Positions 22,433 to 34,304 of a DNA stretch of 64,000 nt are shown in pieces (position 1 is the stretch's first letter; the number at the start of each line of letters is the position of its first letter). The notes beneath the pieces were generated by a model. It was not told the DNA's origin and did no database searches. It saw only the letters and a list, made by a program, of their open reading frames with translations. Location of the stretch: assembly GCA_027886185.1 (NCBI GenBank), contig WOAB01000589.1:4097001-4161000 (forward strand), in the 5' to 3' direction. Source of the stretch: Rheum nobile (lineage: Eukaryota > Streptophyta > Magnoliopsida > Caryophyllales > Polygonaceae). Both the position numbers and the translations under genes were made by a program.

Positions 22433-22977
22433 TGTAATACCCACACCATATTGGGCCGGCCCATCACAGGGCTGTAGCCCATACACCCCAACCCTTCCTT
22501 GGGGGCTCCACCTATAACAGGCAGCCATTGCCAAGAGGTTGTTCGTGAGTCTCGAACTCGAGACCTCACGCTTTAACAAGAAGCCTTGCGCTCTCTTGTC
22601 ACCAATTGCGCTGCAGCATAATTGGTGACAAGAGAGCGCAAGGCTTCTTGTTAAAGCGTGATGTCTCGAGTTCGAGACTCACGAACAACCTCTTGGCAAT
22701 GGCTGCCTGTTATAGGTGGAGCCCCCAAGGAAGGGTTGGGGTGTATGGGCTGCAGTCCTGTGATGGGCCGGCCCAATGTGGTGTGGGTATTACAAAAAAG
22801 TATACTTTGAATGAGAGGGGCTCCGACCTTATTGGGCCAGCCATTTCTCTATCCATGGGCCGCAACCCATGTACCCCAACCAAATCCCCATGGCTGGGAG
22901 GTTGTTCGTGAGTCTTGAACACGAGACCTCACGCTTTAACAAGCGGCCTAACGCCCACTTGTTACCAATTGCGATGT
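22433..22977. mobile_element. SINE-like cluster with a 175 bp perfect-type hairpin
   Basis: 22433-22607 and 22620-22794 are inverted arms of 175 bp with a 12 nt loop (22608-22619) and few mismatches; the ends are TGTAATACCC / GGGTATTACA. A third diverged copy (minus) occupies about 22797-22976. Each module has a tRNA-like 5' part (AATTGGTGACAAGAGAGCG resembling box A, and GAGTTCGAGACTC fitting box B), as in tRNA-derived SINEs. The hexamer TTGTAA flanks the cluster (22432-22437, 22977-22982) and splits the chromovirus LTR after its first five bases, so it came later. Confidence 0.65.
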
Positions 22978-25401
22978 TGTAACACCCCCAAAACTTAACC
23001 CTTTTGGAAAGGTATTACCGCCAGTGACCCCAGTGTTCCTTACCGAGATCACCCAAGGCTTTATCACTTAAATACGATTTATGAAATGCAATTGATACAC
23101 AATGATCAAGCATTAAATTCCAAAACATAACATTGTCAAGGAAACAAGAGTCACGGGATTACAACCCAATCCCGAATAGGTCAAAACAGAGTTTAAAACA
23201 AACACAACGAAAGTCTAAGAAAGTATATTACAATCAAAGTTATTGTCCAAAAGATCTCAACCTGATTAAAGAAATAATTAAAACATTGAAAAAACACCGT
23301 TGACTCCATAGTCCTTCTGGTCTTCTGAACTACTTCTTATCTGATGTGCCGAATCGAACGGATGACACCAGCCAACCATGCAAGTGAAAGTATTGGTTGG
23401 TTAGTCTAAATGAATAGATTAGCAAGGGAACAAAGCAGAATGGTTCGAAGCAGACGTATTAGGTTAGACTCCTCGTCCCTCGAATAATAATCGAGTACGC
23501 TTGTCAACCACCATACTCCTACTGGAATGAACAAGAGGTATGCATAAGAGAGGATTCTGGAAGACTGAATCTTCACAGAAATCGGCTCGAAAGAAGACTC
23601 CAACGGAAATGAGTCTTTAAGGAAGTATGACAAATCTGGAAAGTTACAGAATCATACAACAATGATTTAAAACTGACTGAGATGCTTCAGTCAACGACCA
23701 ACCTCACCGCCTTTCAGCGAATCCAGATCGGAAAGAAGACGTACTACATTCAAGTCAACACGAGTGTTCCTAGCGGCACTATTACCTAGCTGCCCTACTC
23801 GATGAGCGTTCATTAATTATGTGCGTCAAGGTAACACTTATCTGATTATGTTTCAAAAACACACATCACATTATAGACTTTTACATGTGTACCCCACCAA
23901 TGGAACGACACATCTTAGTATACGTTTCGTTGAGAGTGACGTACACCGAAAGGTTTGTGACACTAGCTAAGTGTCCTGTCTCTACACACATGTGTAAGAG
24001 ACCGATCATGATCTTAGAATAGTATCAGATGGGGACGAGCCACCCCGATACCAGATTATAAAGAAACGACTGGACAGAATCCGAGTAACGTTCCTATTTA
24101 ACAGTGCTAACTAAACAGTTACAACACCACAACAGTTATAGGATAAATCCACATAAAGGCCCGAAAGGCGATCACAGATAATAGCGTTGTTCTAACAGAT
24201 ATACAACCTATTATATGATTTTCAAAACAGTTTATCAAAACCGTTTCCAGACAAACAGAATATTCATTCCAAATTAATTACTCAGATAAACTACTGATAA
24301 TTAATGTAAATATGGAACGAATGAGCAAGAGTAAACCGCCACTTGCCTTACTCCGCAGAATAGTCTAAAGACGTCAACTGGATTCCGGGCTCGACACGGT
24401 ATAGTTCCGACAGCACAACAACCTTCGAGTCGACCCATAAAAGGAACCCTAAGTTAGATCCGACATAAACAGTACGAATCTAAACACGGCGAAAGAACAC
24501 GAAAGGAAAGACGCCACGACGACAACCAACCAAGCCAAAGCCACGAAGGCATTCTGGGCACTAGCGGCGGTCGCTGTTCTTGGCGGCGGTCGCCGCATTC
24601 ATCACGGCGGTCACCGTGAAGAACACGGCGGTCGCCATGAAGAACACGGTCGACAGAGACGAGAGAAAACTCACCAAAATAAAGCGCATTTCGACCCCTT
24701 TCAGCCTGGCTTGGTTTCTGACCTTCAAAGGCAACCACAAGGCTTCAAAAGAGCTGCTGGAAACACCACTAACAACACCGACGAAAGCTTCAGAAATTCC
24801 GGCGAAGGCACAACTCCGGCGAGAGGCAAATTTGGCAGAGGTTTGGTGCTGGGATGGCTCAAAACCTCACCCTCAACACCTCCTTTTATAGCCAAAGCGT
24901 CTGGAGCACAAAGAAGAGGGCCTAGAGCTAGTTCGGCACTCGCCAGAAACAATGCCGGCGACCAACGGGCAACGACTGCTGGGCAACGATGACGGCACTT
25001 ACGGCGGGCGCCATAATTTACGGCGGTCGCCGCGGCCTGACACACCAGCTGCCTCCTCGAGCATTGGGACGGCGGGCGCCGTGACTTTACGGCGGTCGCC
25101 GTGCTTGGGTCTTACTACGGCGGTCGACGTGACTTTACGGCGGTCGCCGTGACACCTCTTTCCCGCCCGTTCAGCTTTGAACGAACATGACATTAAACCG
25201 GGATAAAAATTATCGTACGTGAACGACAATTAAAATCTAAGGCACCTTGTCTGTATATTATTTCACTGAGAAAAATATTACAGATACAGAGCACATTACA
25301 GAATGTCTCAAACTCTCTGTATTAAATCCGACGTACACAACGGGTACTCGGGAAAATTCCCAAATTCCCAAAATAATCTTACAAAAATACGGGGTATTAC
25401 A
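22978..25401 (-). repeat. Chromovirus 3' LTR
   Basis: TGTAACACCCCC to GGGGTATTACA in genome orientation; pairs with 31589-33972. It contains CGGCGGTCGCCG palindrome arrays at about 24562-24650 and 25003-25150 and a minus-strand TATA box at 24882-24891. Confidence 0.93.
24882..24891 (-). promoter_or_regulatory. TATA box in the chromovirus 3' LTR
   Basis: CTATAAAAGG on the minus strand, identical to the box in the 5' LTR. Confidence 0.6.
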
Positions 25402-25412
25402 TCTCCTCCCCC
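25402..25412 (-). promoter_or_regulatory. Polypurine tract of the chromovirus
   Basis: GGGGGAGGAGA on the minus strand immediately inside the 3' LTR, the plus-strand DNA priming site. Confidence 0.8.
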
Positions 25413-25437
25413 TTAAAAGAAGTTTCGACCCCGAAAC

Positions 25438-26609
25438 TTAGGTCGAGAATAACTCGGGAAAACGCCTGAGCATATCTGACTCGGTTTCCCATGTCTCCCA
25501 AGTAACTTCTTCGGTCCCTGACTTGGACCACAACACTCGTACCAACGGCATGATCTTGTTGCGCAAATGCTTCTCCCGATGCTCCAAAATGCACACGGGC
25601 AACTCTTCATAAGTACCATTAGCTTGAATCTCGATGTCTTCATAACTAAGCATATGAGATTCATCTGGTACATACTTTCTGAGTAACGATACATGGAACA
25701 CGTTATGCACCGAGTGAGCCGATGGCGGTAACGCCAAACGGTACGCTAGAGATCCTACTTTATCCAGAATCTCGAATGGTCCCACGTAGCGAGGGTTAAG
25801 CTTCCCACGCTTACCAATCTGAAAACTCCTTTGGATGGCGATACCTTGACAAAAACTTTGTCATCGACCTCGAACTCGACAGTCCTGCGCTTTCGATCTG
25901 CGTAGGACTTCTGTCGACTCTGAGCGGTCAACATCCTTTGTCTGATCAAAGCAATGTCTGAAGCCGTCCTTTCGACCAACTCTGGTCCAAGCAGAATTTT
26001 GTCGGCATTATCATCCCAACAAATCGGAGATCTGCATCTGCGACCATACAAAGCTTCAAACGGAGCCATCTTGATTGTAGCATGCCAGCTATTGTTGTAT
26101 GTGAACTCAATCAGGCTCAAACTGTCCTCCCAGCTAGTCGGACAATCGAGCACACAAACTCTAAGCATATCCTCCAGAGTCTGGATGGTCCTTTCAGACT
26201 GGCCATCTGTCTGAGGATGAAACGCTGTACTGAACCTCAACTCGGTTCCCATAGCCTTATGAAGTTCCTTCCAGAATCTTGACATGAAACGACCATCTCG
26301 GTCCGATACAATGGTCTTAGGAATGCCATATAAGCGGACAATCTCCTTCTGGTAGACTTCTGCTAACTTCTGGGTTTCCCATGTGGTCTTGATGGCTATG
26401 AAATGAGCACTCTTCGTAAGCCTATCCACAATTACCCAGATAGCATCTCTCTGACTTCGAGTCTTGGGTAGCCCAGTGACGAAGTCCATGGAAATGTCCT
26501 CCCATTTCCATTCTGGTACGGGGAGAGGTAGTATCTCACCACCTGGCCTGTGGTATTCGATCTTGACCTTCTGGCAAGTTAAGCACTTTGCCACAAAGTC
26601 TGCTACATC
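25438..26609 (-). pseudogene. Chromovirus integrase and chromodomain-like C-terminus
   Basis: Continues pol after a TAG at about 26607-26609 (NMK-stop-DVADFV). The zinc-binding CLTCQ half and the DDE core are visible: Asp in WEDISMDFV, Asp in IVSDRDGRF, Glu in GQSERTIQTL, then ALYGRRCRSP. A frameshift near 25790 separates this from the C-terminal part (25438-25785): [34 protein letters not shown] and [18 protein letters not shown], a chromodomain-type tail typical of Tekay/Del chromoviruses that guides integration to chromatin. All three catalytic acidic residues are retained, so the lesions are few. Confidence 0.9.
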
Positions 26610-28940
26610 CTACTTCATGTTTGGCCACCAAAACTTCTTCCTGAGATCCTTGTACATCTTGCTAGAGCCAGGATGCACAGAGTAAGCAGGTGAATGAGCT
26701 TCTCTCATCACCAACTGACGAAGACCTTCTATGTCAGGCACACAGATCCGGTCTCGAAACCAAAGTGATCCATCATCCTGAACCACAAAACTGGGAGCTT
26801 TTCCATCCATCACTTCACTGCTTAACTTTACCAAGATGATGTCATCGACTTTCTTTTCTTTGATTTGATCCAGCAGTGTAGCCTGAATCTCCATCATACT
26901 CAGGTACCCTCTACGCTGGTCATACAAGACTTCAATGTCGCATGACTCTTGGTTTAGCTTGGTCTGAGCAGTAAGTAGAGCAACTACCGTCTCATGTGTT
27001 GTCTTCCGGCTTAGTGCATCAGCTACTACATTAGCCTTGCTCGGATGATATAACAACTCCATGTCGTAGTCCTTGAGCAACTCTAACCAGCGGCGTTGTC
27101 TCATATTTAACTCCTTCTGAGTAAATATATACTTGAGACTTTTGTGGTCGGTGAAGACTTGACATCTTATACCATAGAGGTAATGCCTCCAAATCTTCAG
27201 CGCAAAGACAACCGCTGCTAACTCAAGATCATGGGTCAGATAGTTTTCTTCGTAAGTCTTGAGTTGTCTAGATGCGTAAGCAATGACTCTATCCCTTTGC
27301 ATCAAAACACAACCAAGACCACACTTGGAAGCATCACTATAGACCACATAATCGTCGTTCCCCTCTGGGAGTGCTAACACGGGTGCCGAGGTCAATCGTC
27401 GCTTCAACTCCTGGAAACTGACCTCGCACTTGTCATTCCAGACAAACTTCTTGTGGACCTTGCGGAGTAGACTGGTCATAGGTAGAGCGATCTTTGAAAA
27501 TCCTTCTACGAACCTTCTATAATACCCGGCAAGTCCAAGAAAGCTGCGCACCTCTTTTACGTTCTGGGGCTGTGTCCATTTAGCCACCGCTTCAATCTTT
27601 TGGGGATCAACCATAACCCCATTTTTATTGATCACGTGGCCTAAGAAAGCCACTTCCTTTATCCAGAATTCACACTTGGACAATTTAGCATAAAGCTGAT
27701 GTTGTCTAAGGATTGACAAGGCAATCCGCAGATGTTCCTCGTGGACTTCTTCATTCAGAGAATAAATCAGGATGTCGTCTATGAAAACCACCACGAACTT
27801 ATCCAAGTACTGGTGAAAACATCGGTTCATCAAGTCCATAAAGACAGCTGGAGCATTTGTAAGCCCAAAAGGCATTACTACGAACTCGTAATGACCATAT
27901 CTGGTCCTAAACGCAGTTCTCGGAATGTCCTGCTCACGAATCCTGAGTTGATGATATCCAGATCTCAAGTCGATCTTGGAGAAAACCTTTGCTCCCTGCA
28001 ATTGGTCCAACAAGTCATCAATCCTAGGCAAAGGATACTTGTTCTTGATCGTCACCTTGTTCAACTCTCGGTAGTCGATACAAAGTCGGAACGATCCGTC
28101 CTTCTTTTTGACGAATAATACCGGGGCACCCCACGGCGATGCACTCGGCCTGACATAACCTTTGTCAAGAAGATCTTCAAGTTGATTCTTCAATTCTTGC
28201 ATCTCAGCTGGAGCCATCCGGTACGGTGATTTGGAAATCGGCGCCGTACCAGGCTCGAGATCAATTGAAAACTCTACGTCGCGGTTCGGGGGTAATCCAG
28301 GAATTTCTTCCGGAAAGACATCCGAAAACTCCCTAACTACAGGAATATCAAGAACTTCAGGTCCATCCTTCGCAGGCGAATCCAAGTAGCAAAGGTACCC
28401 GACACATCCTTGTCGTAGTAGCTTAAACGCAACCATCGCATTGATCAGCTTGCCGTTATCAGCGTCATTTCGACCTTTGAACTTGCACACGAACTGGCCC
28501 CCGGATGACACCGTCACCATTCTTGAACTGAAGTCGATCATCGTCTTGTGACGCGTCAGCCAATCCATACCGAGGATAATGTTGTATGGAGCTATGGCTA
28601 TACAGATTAAATCTGCCTCAAATTCCTTACCCTGAATGGTAATCGGAAAGTCGGATAGATGTTTGGTTCCCACCAAATGTTCTCCATTAGGAAGATTAAC
28701 GACAAAAGGGTCGCACAAATCGTTGCACACTAAATCTAACTTGCTAACACAGCTATCCGAAATAAAGGAATGCGTAGCACCAGAATCAAACAGAATGCAC
28801 ACTGAAGTAGAGTGAAGGTATAGAGTACCTTGAGCAATCGGAGCGCTGGGTCCATCTGCCTCACGCATCTCGTACAAGCGTTGGCCCTGACTTCTAGAAA
28901 CAGCTGGGGCCTTTCCCCTGTTCTGAGCAGTCATCTGCAC
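26610..28940 (-). CDS. Chromovirus protease - reverse transcriptase - RNase H (pol)
   Basis: 776 codons open in one frame. The aspartic protease has [10 protein letters not shown] at residues 52-61 and IILGMDWL near 121. The reverse transcriptase has [13 protein letters not shown] (about 322), the catalytic FIDD at 386-389 and the FLGH/GYYRRF region (432-476). RNase H has YSDAS with Asp 536. The N-terminal integrase region [14 protein letters not shown] to FWWPNMK closes the frame. It copies element RNA into DNA and processes the polyprotein in virus-like particles. In intact relatives gag and pol form one frame, so this is the uninterrupted middle of a longer gag-pol; the Met at 28940 need not be the true start. 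Downstream the frame is broken by TAG. Confidence 0.93.
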   Translation of the reverse strand: MQMTAQNRGKAPAVSRSQGQRLYEMREADGPSAPIAQGTLYLHSTSVCILFDSGATHSFISDSCVSKLDLVCNDLCDPFVVNLPNGEHLVGTKHLSDFPITIQGKEFEADLICIAIAPYNIILGMDWLTRHKTMIDFSSRMVTVSSGGQFVCKFKGRNDADNGKLINAMVAFKLLRQGCVGYLCYLDSPAKDGPEVLDIPVVREFSDVFPEEIPGLPPNRDVEFSIDLEPGTAPISKSPYRMAPAEMQELKNQLEDLLDKGYVRPSASPWGAPVLFVKKKDGSFRLCIDYRELNKVTIKNKYPLPRIDDLLDQLQGAKVFSKIDLRSGYHQLRIREQDIPRTAFRTRYGHYEFVVMPFGLTNAPAVFMDLMNRCFHQYLDKFVVVFIDDILIYSLNEEVHEEHLRIALSILRQHQLYAKLSKCEFWIKEVAFLGHVINKNGVMVDPQKIEAVAKWTQPQNVKEVRSFLGLAGYYRRFVEGFSKIALPMTSLLRKVHKKFVWNDKCEVSFQELKRRLTSAPVLALPEGNDDYVVYSDASKCGLGCVLMQRDRVIAYASRQLKTYEENYLTHDLELAAVVFALKIWRHYLYGIRCQVFTDHKSLKYIFTQKELNMRQRRWLELLKDYDMELLYHPSKANVVADALSRKTTHETVVALLTAQTKLNQESCDIEVLYDQRRGYLSMMEIQATLLDQIKEKKVDDIILVKLSSEVMDGKAPSFVVQDDGSLWFRDRICVPDIEGLRQLVMREAHSPAYSVHPGSSKMYKDLRKKFWWPNMK

Positions 28941-30158
28941 TGAAGGGCTAGGAGTCTCGGCAGGCTTAAACCTAGGTCGGTTGCTCTGATGAACTGACCC
29001 TTACTGCGACTCTACTCCCTTCTGCTTCCCCTGCTTGTAGAACTTTTGCAGATGACCATCACGTCCACACCCAAAGCAAGACCTCTTCTCCCTCTAACAC
29101 TCAGTGCTTTTGTGCCCAGTAGTACCGCAGTTATAACACTTAACTGAACTCCTGGCCTGCCTTGACTGCTGAGTCGATCCCCCTTGCGTCATCTCCGTCT
29201 TAGCTCGGCCGGACTTGGCAAAGTTAGACGGTGGCGCAGGGCGCTTAAAACCACCTCCCTAGTTCTGATTCTGTATCGACTTCTGTCGGTTGTGCCTCTT
29301 GGTCGACTCCTCCAGAGTTACCTCCAGCTTATAGGCACAATCCACATACTGCTCCAAGGTAGAGCATGTGTGGTGCACCATTAATGGCTTGATATCCGGG
29401 TTCATCCACTCGTGGAAGTACTAGATCTTTTGGGCCTCACTGGTAATCTCGGCAGTGGCATACTATAGCAGATGGTTGAACTTAGATGCCAACTCGGTCA
29501 CTCTCAGACCATCAGTCTGAGGGTACAAGAACTCTTTATGCTTCTCCTCTCTCATAGCACGAGAGAAAAAGCGATCAATCATCTTGGTCTTGAACATCGA
29601 CCAAGTCAACACTAGGCTCTCAGCCAAACCAGTGCTCTCCCACCACTCGCTAGCCTCCTCCTTCAGCTGAAGAGAAGCGATATGGACCTTCTCGGCCTCC
29701 GTACACTCTACGTTCCTAAACAGCCTCTCCATATGGGAGAACCAATGAGTCACTGCCATTGGCTCCCCTTTCCCGTTATAGCAATCGGGCCTCATGGAAG
29801 TGATGGTTTTTAGAGCGCGACCATAGTTGTCTCTTGTCCTGACGGCAGTCTCCTGAATCACAGGGTTTCTGGGTTCCACAACATCAGGAACCACTGGGTG
29901 AGTAGGCACTTCTTGTGCTTGAGGCACGCTTGGTCTCAAAACATCTGCAATAGCCTGTATCACGATTCCATGAATCGCCTCCACAACTGCGGCGTCAAAC
30001 AGCGTCGGCGCTTGGGTCTGATCTTGACCTTCATGCCTCTGCTGGACGCGAGACTCTGATTCGTGTTCATCCTGAACACCTCTTCCTACTGGCCTGGGGT
30101 TTTGACTAGTCCCAGCACCGGCTCGAGTCGAGCTCCTCGTGCTTCTTGGGTTCACCAT
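28941..30158 (-). pseudogene. Chromovirus gag
   Basis: Likely start at 30158 (MVNPRSTRSSTRAGAG), after an untranslated gap from the upstream acidic ORF. The retrotransposon gag core is SMRPDCYNGKGEP, THWFSHMERLFRN and LQLKEEASEWWEST, followed by RFFSRAMREEKHKEF. A zinc knuckle CYNCGTTGHKSTEC (CX2CX4HX4C) lies near 29125 and a second is degraded (CFGCGRDGHLQK). At least five in-frame stops lie between 29465 and 29000 (29463-29465, 29429-29431 and three more in the zinc-knuckle region). Most can be explained by CAG to TAG, CAA to TAA or TGG to TAG. Gag forms the particle and binds RNA; this one would give only a truncated core. Confidence 0.87.
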
Positions 30159-30448
30159 CTGATTACCGATCCAATTCCAAGCATTCAATACATTAATATT
30201 ATGCAATATACTTATGTAATATATCAACGTAAATAAATCACTCAGAATAGATCAACTTGGCTTTTTATAGATGAACCTTCGAACTCTTGCACAAGTTACA
30301 CATAAGTTTATCATTCGAGCGTTTGGACAACATTGCTCGAAGATATAAGTGTTTCTTAGAGTACTTGCCGCAATACTGAAATATTACACAAAGTACAACT
30401 TGGAATACTAAGAAACGAAACTACTACGATAGGCAACGCCACTCCTCC

Positions 30449-31378
30449 TCAAGGCGTTCCAAAATGTCTCCCATACAACTGGCTACTCATGCATGGTCTC
30501 TTCGGGCTAGGCTCACCATCGAGCTCTGGCGATGGGTTTCGCACCCTGCTTGACCCTGAAGCACATAATCCTAGCTCAGTCATGGTAAAGTATGGGTCGT
30601 CCATGACTGGTCCTCCTATTCCAGCCCTCCTCTGAGTACTGGCGGTCAACTCATCCCACTGACTCTGCTGATCTGCAGAGATTACCTCGCTCTGGCGGAG
30701 GATCTCCTGCAGCTCGGATTCCGACCTCCATCTTCTTGGAGTAGGGATAGGCTGAGATTCCCTATCACTTTTCCTAATATCGTATTCGGTATACAGTGCC
30801 TCCCAATCAGCTTCTGACATGGGTGCGTACTCTGGCACTGGTGACAATCCTGTACCGGGCTCCTGATTCTGCCCTCCAAGGTCCAACTCTGGATCCTCTT
30901 CTGGATCATCCTCTATGGGATCCTCATCCTCGGGATCATCCTCGATGGGATCCTCATCCTTGGGATCATCCTCGATGTGATCCTCATCCTCGGAATCATC
31001 CTCGATCACATCCTCCTCCTCGACAGGATCTTGCTCAAGCATCTCCTCTTCTTCCTCCTCCTCGTACTCGATCTCCTCGGGAATTGGTCCCAGCAGAAAG
31101 TCGTCTTGGTAAACCCCTTGTTCATACCTTGATAACTCATCTTCCTGCTCCCATTCCTGTACTTCCTCCACCCTTGGTGGCGGCACAGGTACAGCCTCAG
31201 AGACCATAGCATCCCTAGCTATAAGGACAACAGACTCGGGGAGAACGTGCTTGACGTCTTCGGGCGGGCTACTCGGGCCTCCAACCTCGAAACATCGCTG
31301 AGGTATCGGAAAATCTAGCCTCGGCTGGTCCGACTTGGCGTCTTCCAACCCCCTACCAATAGAAAAGCAGACACCCAT
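30449..31378 (-). CDS. Extra acidic ORF upstream of gag in the chromovirus leader
   Basis: 309 codons from ATG at 31378 (MGVCFSIGRGLEDAKSDQP) to the stop near 30449; an upstream in-frame ATG at 31426 would add 16 residues. It lies between the PBS (31572-31584) and gag in the same strand, where most Tekay/Del elements have only a leader. The N-terminus MGVCFS fits the N-myristoylation consensus MGxxxS with a Cys next to it that could be palmitoylated. The middle is very acidic, with an E-rich run and four to five 10-residue repeats of the IEDDPEDEDP type; the C-terminus has SPELDGEPSPKRP. No known domain recognised. It is intact although gag is not. Function unknown. It could instead be a fortuitous frame produced by the 30 bp repeat, but the length beyond the repeat argues against that. 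Confidence 0.65.
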   Translation of the reverse strand: MGVCFSIGRGLEDAKSDQPRLDFPIPQRCFEVGGPSSPPEDVKHVLPESVVLIARDAMVSEAVPVPPPRVEEVQEWEQEDELSRYEQGVYQDDFLLGPIPEEIEYEEEEEEEMLEQDPVEEEDVIEDDSEDEDHIEDDPKDEDPIEDDPEDEDPIEDDPEEDPELDLGGQNQEPGTGLSPVPEYAPMSEADWEALYTEYDIRKSDRESQPIPTPRRWRSESELQEILRQSEVISADQQSQWDELTASTQRRAGIGGPVMDDPYFTMTELGLCASGSSRVRNPSPELDGEPSPKRPCMSSQLYGRHFGTP

Positions 31379-31571
31379 CCTATCGAACAATAAGGAAGGA
31401 ATTAGTCTTTCTAGACATAGAAGCAAGCTTACTATATCAGACTATAAAGAAGACACGACTATGAACGGTGTTTTTAAATTCTTTTCAGAATGAAAATTCA
31501 GAGCCCTTTTTAAAGCATTTCAAAAACGGATAAATGGTTTATAAAAATTCCAAACCCGTTTTAAAACCTTT

Positions 31572-31584
31572 GGCTCTGATACCA
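31572..31584 (-). promoter_or_regulatory. Primer-binding site, initiator-Met tRNA
   Basis: TGGTATCAGAGCC on the minus strand, four bases inside the 5' LTR. Confidence 0.9.
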
Positions 31585-31588
31585 CAAC

Positions 31589-33972
31589 TGTAACACCCCA
31601 AAAACTTAACCCTTTTGGAAATGTATTACCGCCAGTGACCCCAGTGTTCCTTACCGAGATCACCCAAGGCTTTACCACTTAAATACGATTTATGAAATGC
31701 AATTGATACACAATGATCAAGCATTAAATTCCAAAACATAACATTGTCAAGGAAACAAGAGTCACGAGATTATAACCCAATCCCGAATAGGTCAAAACAG
31801 AGTTTAAAACAAACACAACGAAAGTCTAAGAAAGTATATTACAATCAAAGTTATTGTCCAAAAGATCTCAACCTGATTAAAGAAATAATTAAAACATTGA
31901 AAAACCACCGTTGACTCCATAGTCCTTCTGGTCTTCTGAACTACTTCTTATCTGATGTGCCGAATCGAACGGATGACACCAGCCAACCATGCAAGGGAAA
32001 GTATTGGTTGGTTAGTCTAAATGAATAGACTAGCAAGGGAACAAAGCAGAATGGTTCGAAGCAGACGTATTAGGTTAGACTCCTCGTCCCTCGAATAATA
32101 ATTGAGTACGCTTGTCAACCACCATACTCCTACTGGAATGAACAAGAGGTATGCATAAGAGAGGATTCTGGAAGACTGAATATTCACAGAAATCGGCTCG
32201 AAAGAAGACTCCAACGGAAATGAGTCTTTAAGGAAGTATGACAAATCTGGAAAGTTACAGAATCATACAACAATGATTTAAAACTGACTGAGATGCTTCA
32301 GTCAACGACCAACCTCACCGCCTTTCAGCGAATCCAGATCGGAAAGAAGACGTACTACATTCAAGTCAACACGAGTGTTCCTAGCGGCACTATTACCTAG
32401 CTGCCCTACTCGATGAGCGTTCATTAATTATGTGCGTCAAGGTAGCACTTATCTGATTATGTTTCAAAAACACACATCACATTATAGACTTTTACATGTA
32501 TACCCCACCAATGGAACGACACATCTTAGTATACGTTTCGTCGAGAGTGACGTACACCGAAAGGTTTGTGACACCAGCTAAGTGTTATGTCTCTACACAC
32601 AAGTGTAAGAGACCGATCATGATCTTAGAATAGTATCAGATGGGGACGAGCCACCCCGATACCAGATTATAAAGAAACGACTGGACAGAGTCCGAGTAAC
32701 GTTCCTATTTAACAGTGCTAACTAAACAGTTACAACACCACAACAGTTATAGGATAAATCCACATAAAGGCCCGAAAGACGATCACAGATAATAGCGTTG
32801 TTCTAACAGATATATAACCTATTATATGATTTTCAAAACAGTTTATCAAAACCGTTTCCAGACAAACAGAATATTCATTCCAAATTAATTACTCAGATAA
32901 ACTACTGATAATTAATGTAAATATGGAACGAATGAGCAAGAGCGAACCGCCACTTGCCTTACTCCGCAGAATAGTCTAAAGACGTCAACTGGATTCCGGG
33001 CTCGACACGGTATAGTTCCGACAGCACAACAACCTTCGAGTCGACCCATAAAAGGAACCCTAAGTTAGATCCGACATAAACAGTACGAATCTAAACACGG
33101 CAAAAGAACACGAAAGGAAAGACGCCACGACGACAACCAACCAAGCCAAAGCCACGAAGGCATTCTAGGCACTGGCGGCGGTCGCCGCATTCATCACGGC
33201 GGTCGCCGTGAAGAACACGGTCGACAGAGACGAGAGAAAACTCACCAAAACAAAGCGCGTTTCGACCCCTTTCAGCCTGGCTTGGTTTCTGACCTTCAAA
33301 GGCAACCACAAGGCTTCAAAAGAGCTGCTGGAAACACCACTAACAACACCGACGAAAGCTTCAGAAATTCCGGCGAAGGCACAACTCCGGCGAGAGGCGA
33401 ATTTGGCAGAGGTTTGGTGCTGGGATGGCTCAAAACCTCACCCCCAACACCTCCTTTTATAGCCAAAGCGTCTGGAGCACGAAGAAGAGGGCCTAGAGCT
33501 AGTTCGGCGCTCGCCAGAAACAACGCCGACGACCAACGGGCAACGACTGCTGGGCAACGATAACGGCACTTACGGCGGGCGCCGTAATTTACGGCGGTCG
33601 CCGCGGCCTGACACACCAGCTGCCTCCTCGAGCATTGGGATGGCGGGCGCCGTGACTTTACGGCGGTCACCGTGCTTGGGTCTCACTACGGCGGTCGCCG
33701 CGACTTTACGGCGGTCGCTGTGACACCTCTTTCCCGCCCGTTCAGCTTTGAACGAACATGACATTAAACCGGGATAAAAATTATCGTACGCGAATGACAA
33801 TTAAAATCTAAGGCACCTTGTCTGTATATTATTTCACTGAGAAAAATATTACAGATACAGAGCACATTACAGAATGTCTCAAACTCTCTGTATTAAATCC
33901 GACGTACACAACGGATACTCGGGAAAATTCCAAAATTCCCAAAATAATCTTACAAAAATACAGGGTATTACA
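31589..33972 (-). repeat. Chromovirus 5' LTR
   Basis: TGTAACACCCCA to AGGGTATTACA; 2384 bp. Partner of 22978-25401. CGGCGGTCGCCG arrays at about 33172-33230 and 33567-33722. A minus-strand TATA box is at 33453-33462. Confidence 0.93.
33453..33462 (-). promoter_or_regulatory. TATA box of the chromovirus promoter (5' LTR)
   Basis: CTATAAAAGG on the minus strand, with GC-palindrome arrays on both sides. Confidence 0.65.
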
Positions 33973-34304
33973 GTTATAGGCGCGGAGAAGGCTCCTACCC
34001 CCAGCAAACAAGGTGGTGAGGCAGCCAACTTGCTGCTCCCACCATCCCACGAGCAAACAACGAACAAGGTAGGTGCAGGTTTCCCCTTCACCACCAGCAA
34101 ACAGCGAACAAGTTGGCCATAGGTTTAGGTTTCCTCTTGCTCCTCCCACCCGAGCAAACAGCAAACAAGGTAGGTGATATGCATACTATTGGGATTCAGA
34201 AGAAGCACAAGTATTCATTCTCACTGTTATTACAACTAGCATATCTTTTATTTAGGATAGTTTGATTGTAAAAAAATATTATCCTTCTCATGTTTAATAT
34301 GCAG

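Larger units (their letters stand above)
22433..33972 (-). mobile_element. Ty3/Gypsy chromovirus (Tekay/Del-like), nearly complete
   Basis: Minus-strand element with a 5 bp target duplication GTTAT (22428-22432, 33973-33977); the empty site is visible in copy 1 near 10223-10232. Order on the minus strand: 5' LTR (33972-31589), Met-tRNA PBS, an acidic ORF, gag, protease-RT-RNase H, integrase with chromodomain-like C-terminus, purine tract, 3' LTR (25401-22978). The outer five bases of the 3' LTR (22433-22437) are separated from the rest by a SINE-like insertion. The two LTRs look very similar by eye, so it is fairly recent, yet gag carries several stops. Confidence 0.9.

Noticed and set aside
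22600..22690. tRNA gene
   Set aside because: A and B boxes are present but no cloverleaf or acceptor stem could be drawn, and the sequence is repeated as SINE-like modules.
24454..25152. Arg/Gly/Ala-rich proteins in the chromovirus LTR
   Set aside because: Open frames caused by CGGCGGTCGCCG palindrome arrays, open on both strands and lying in LTR; no domain.
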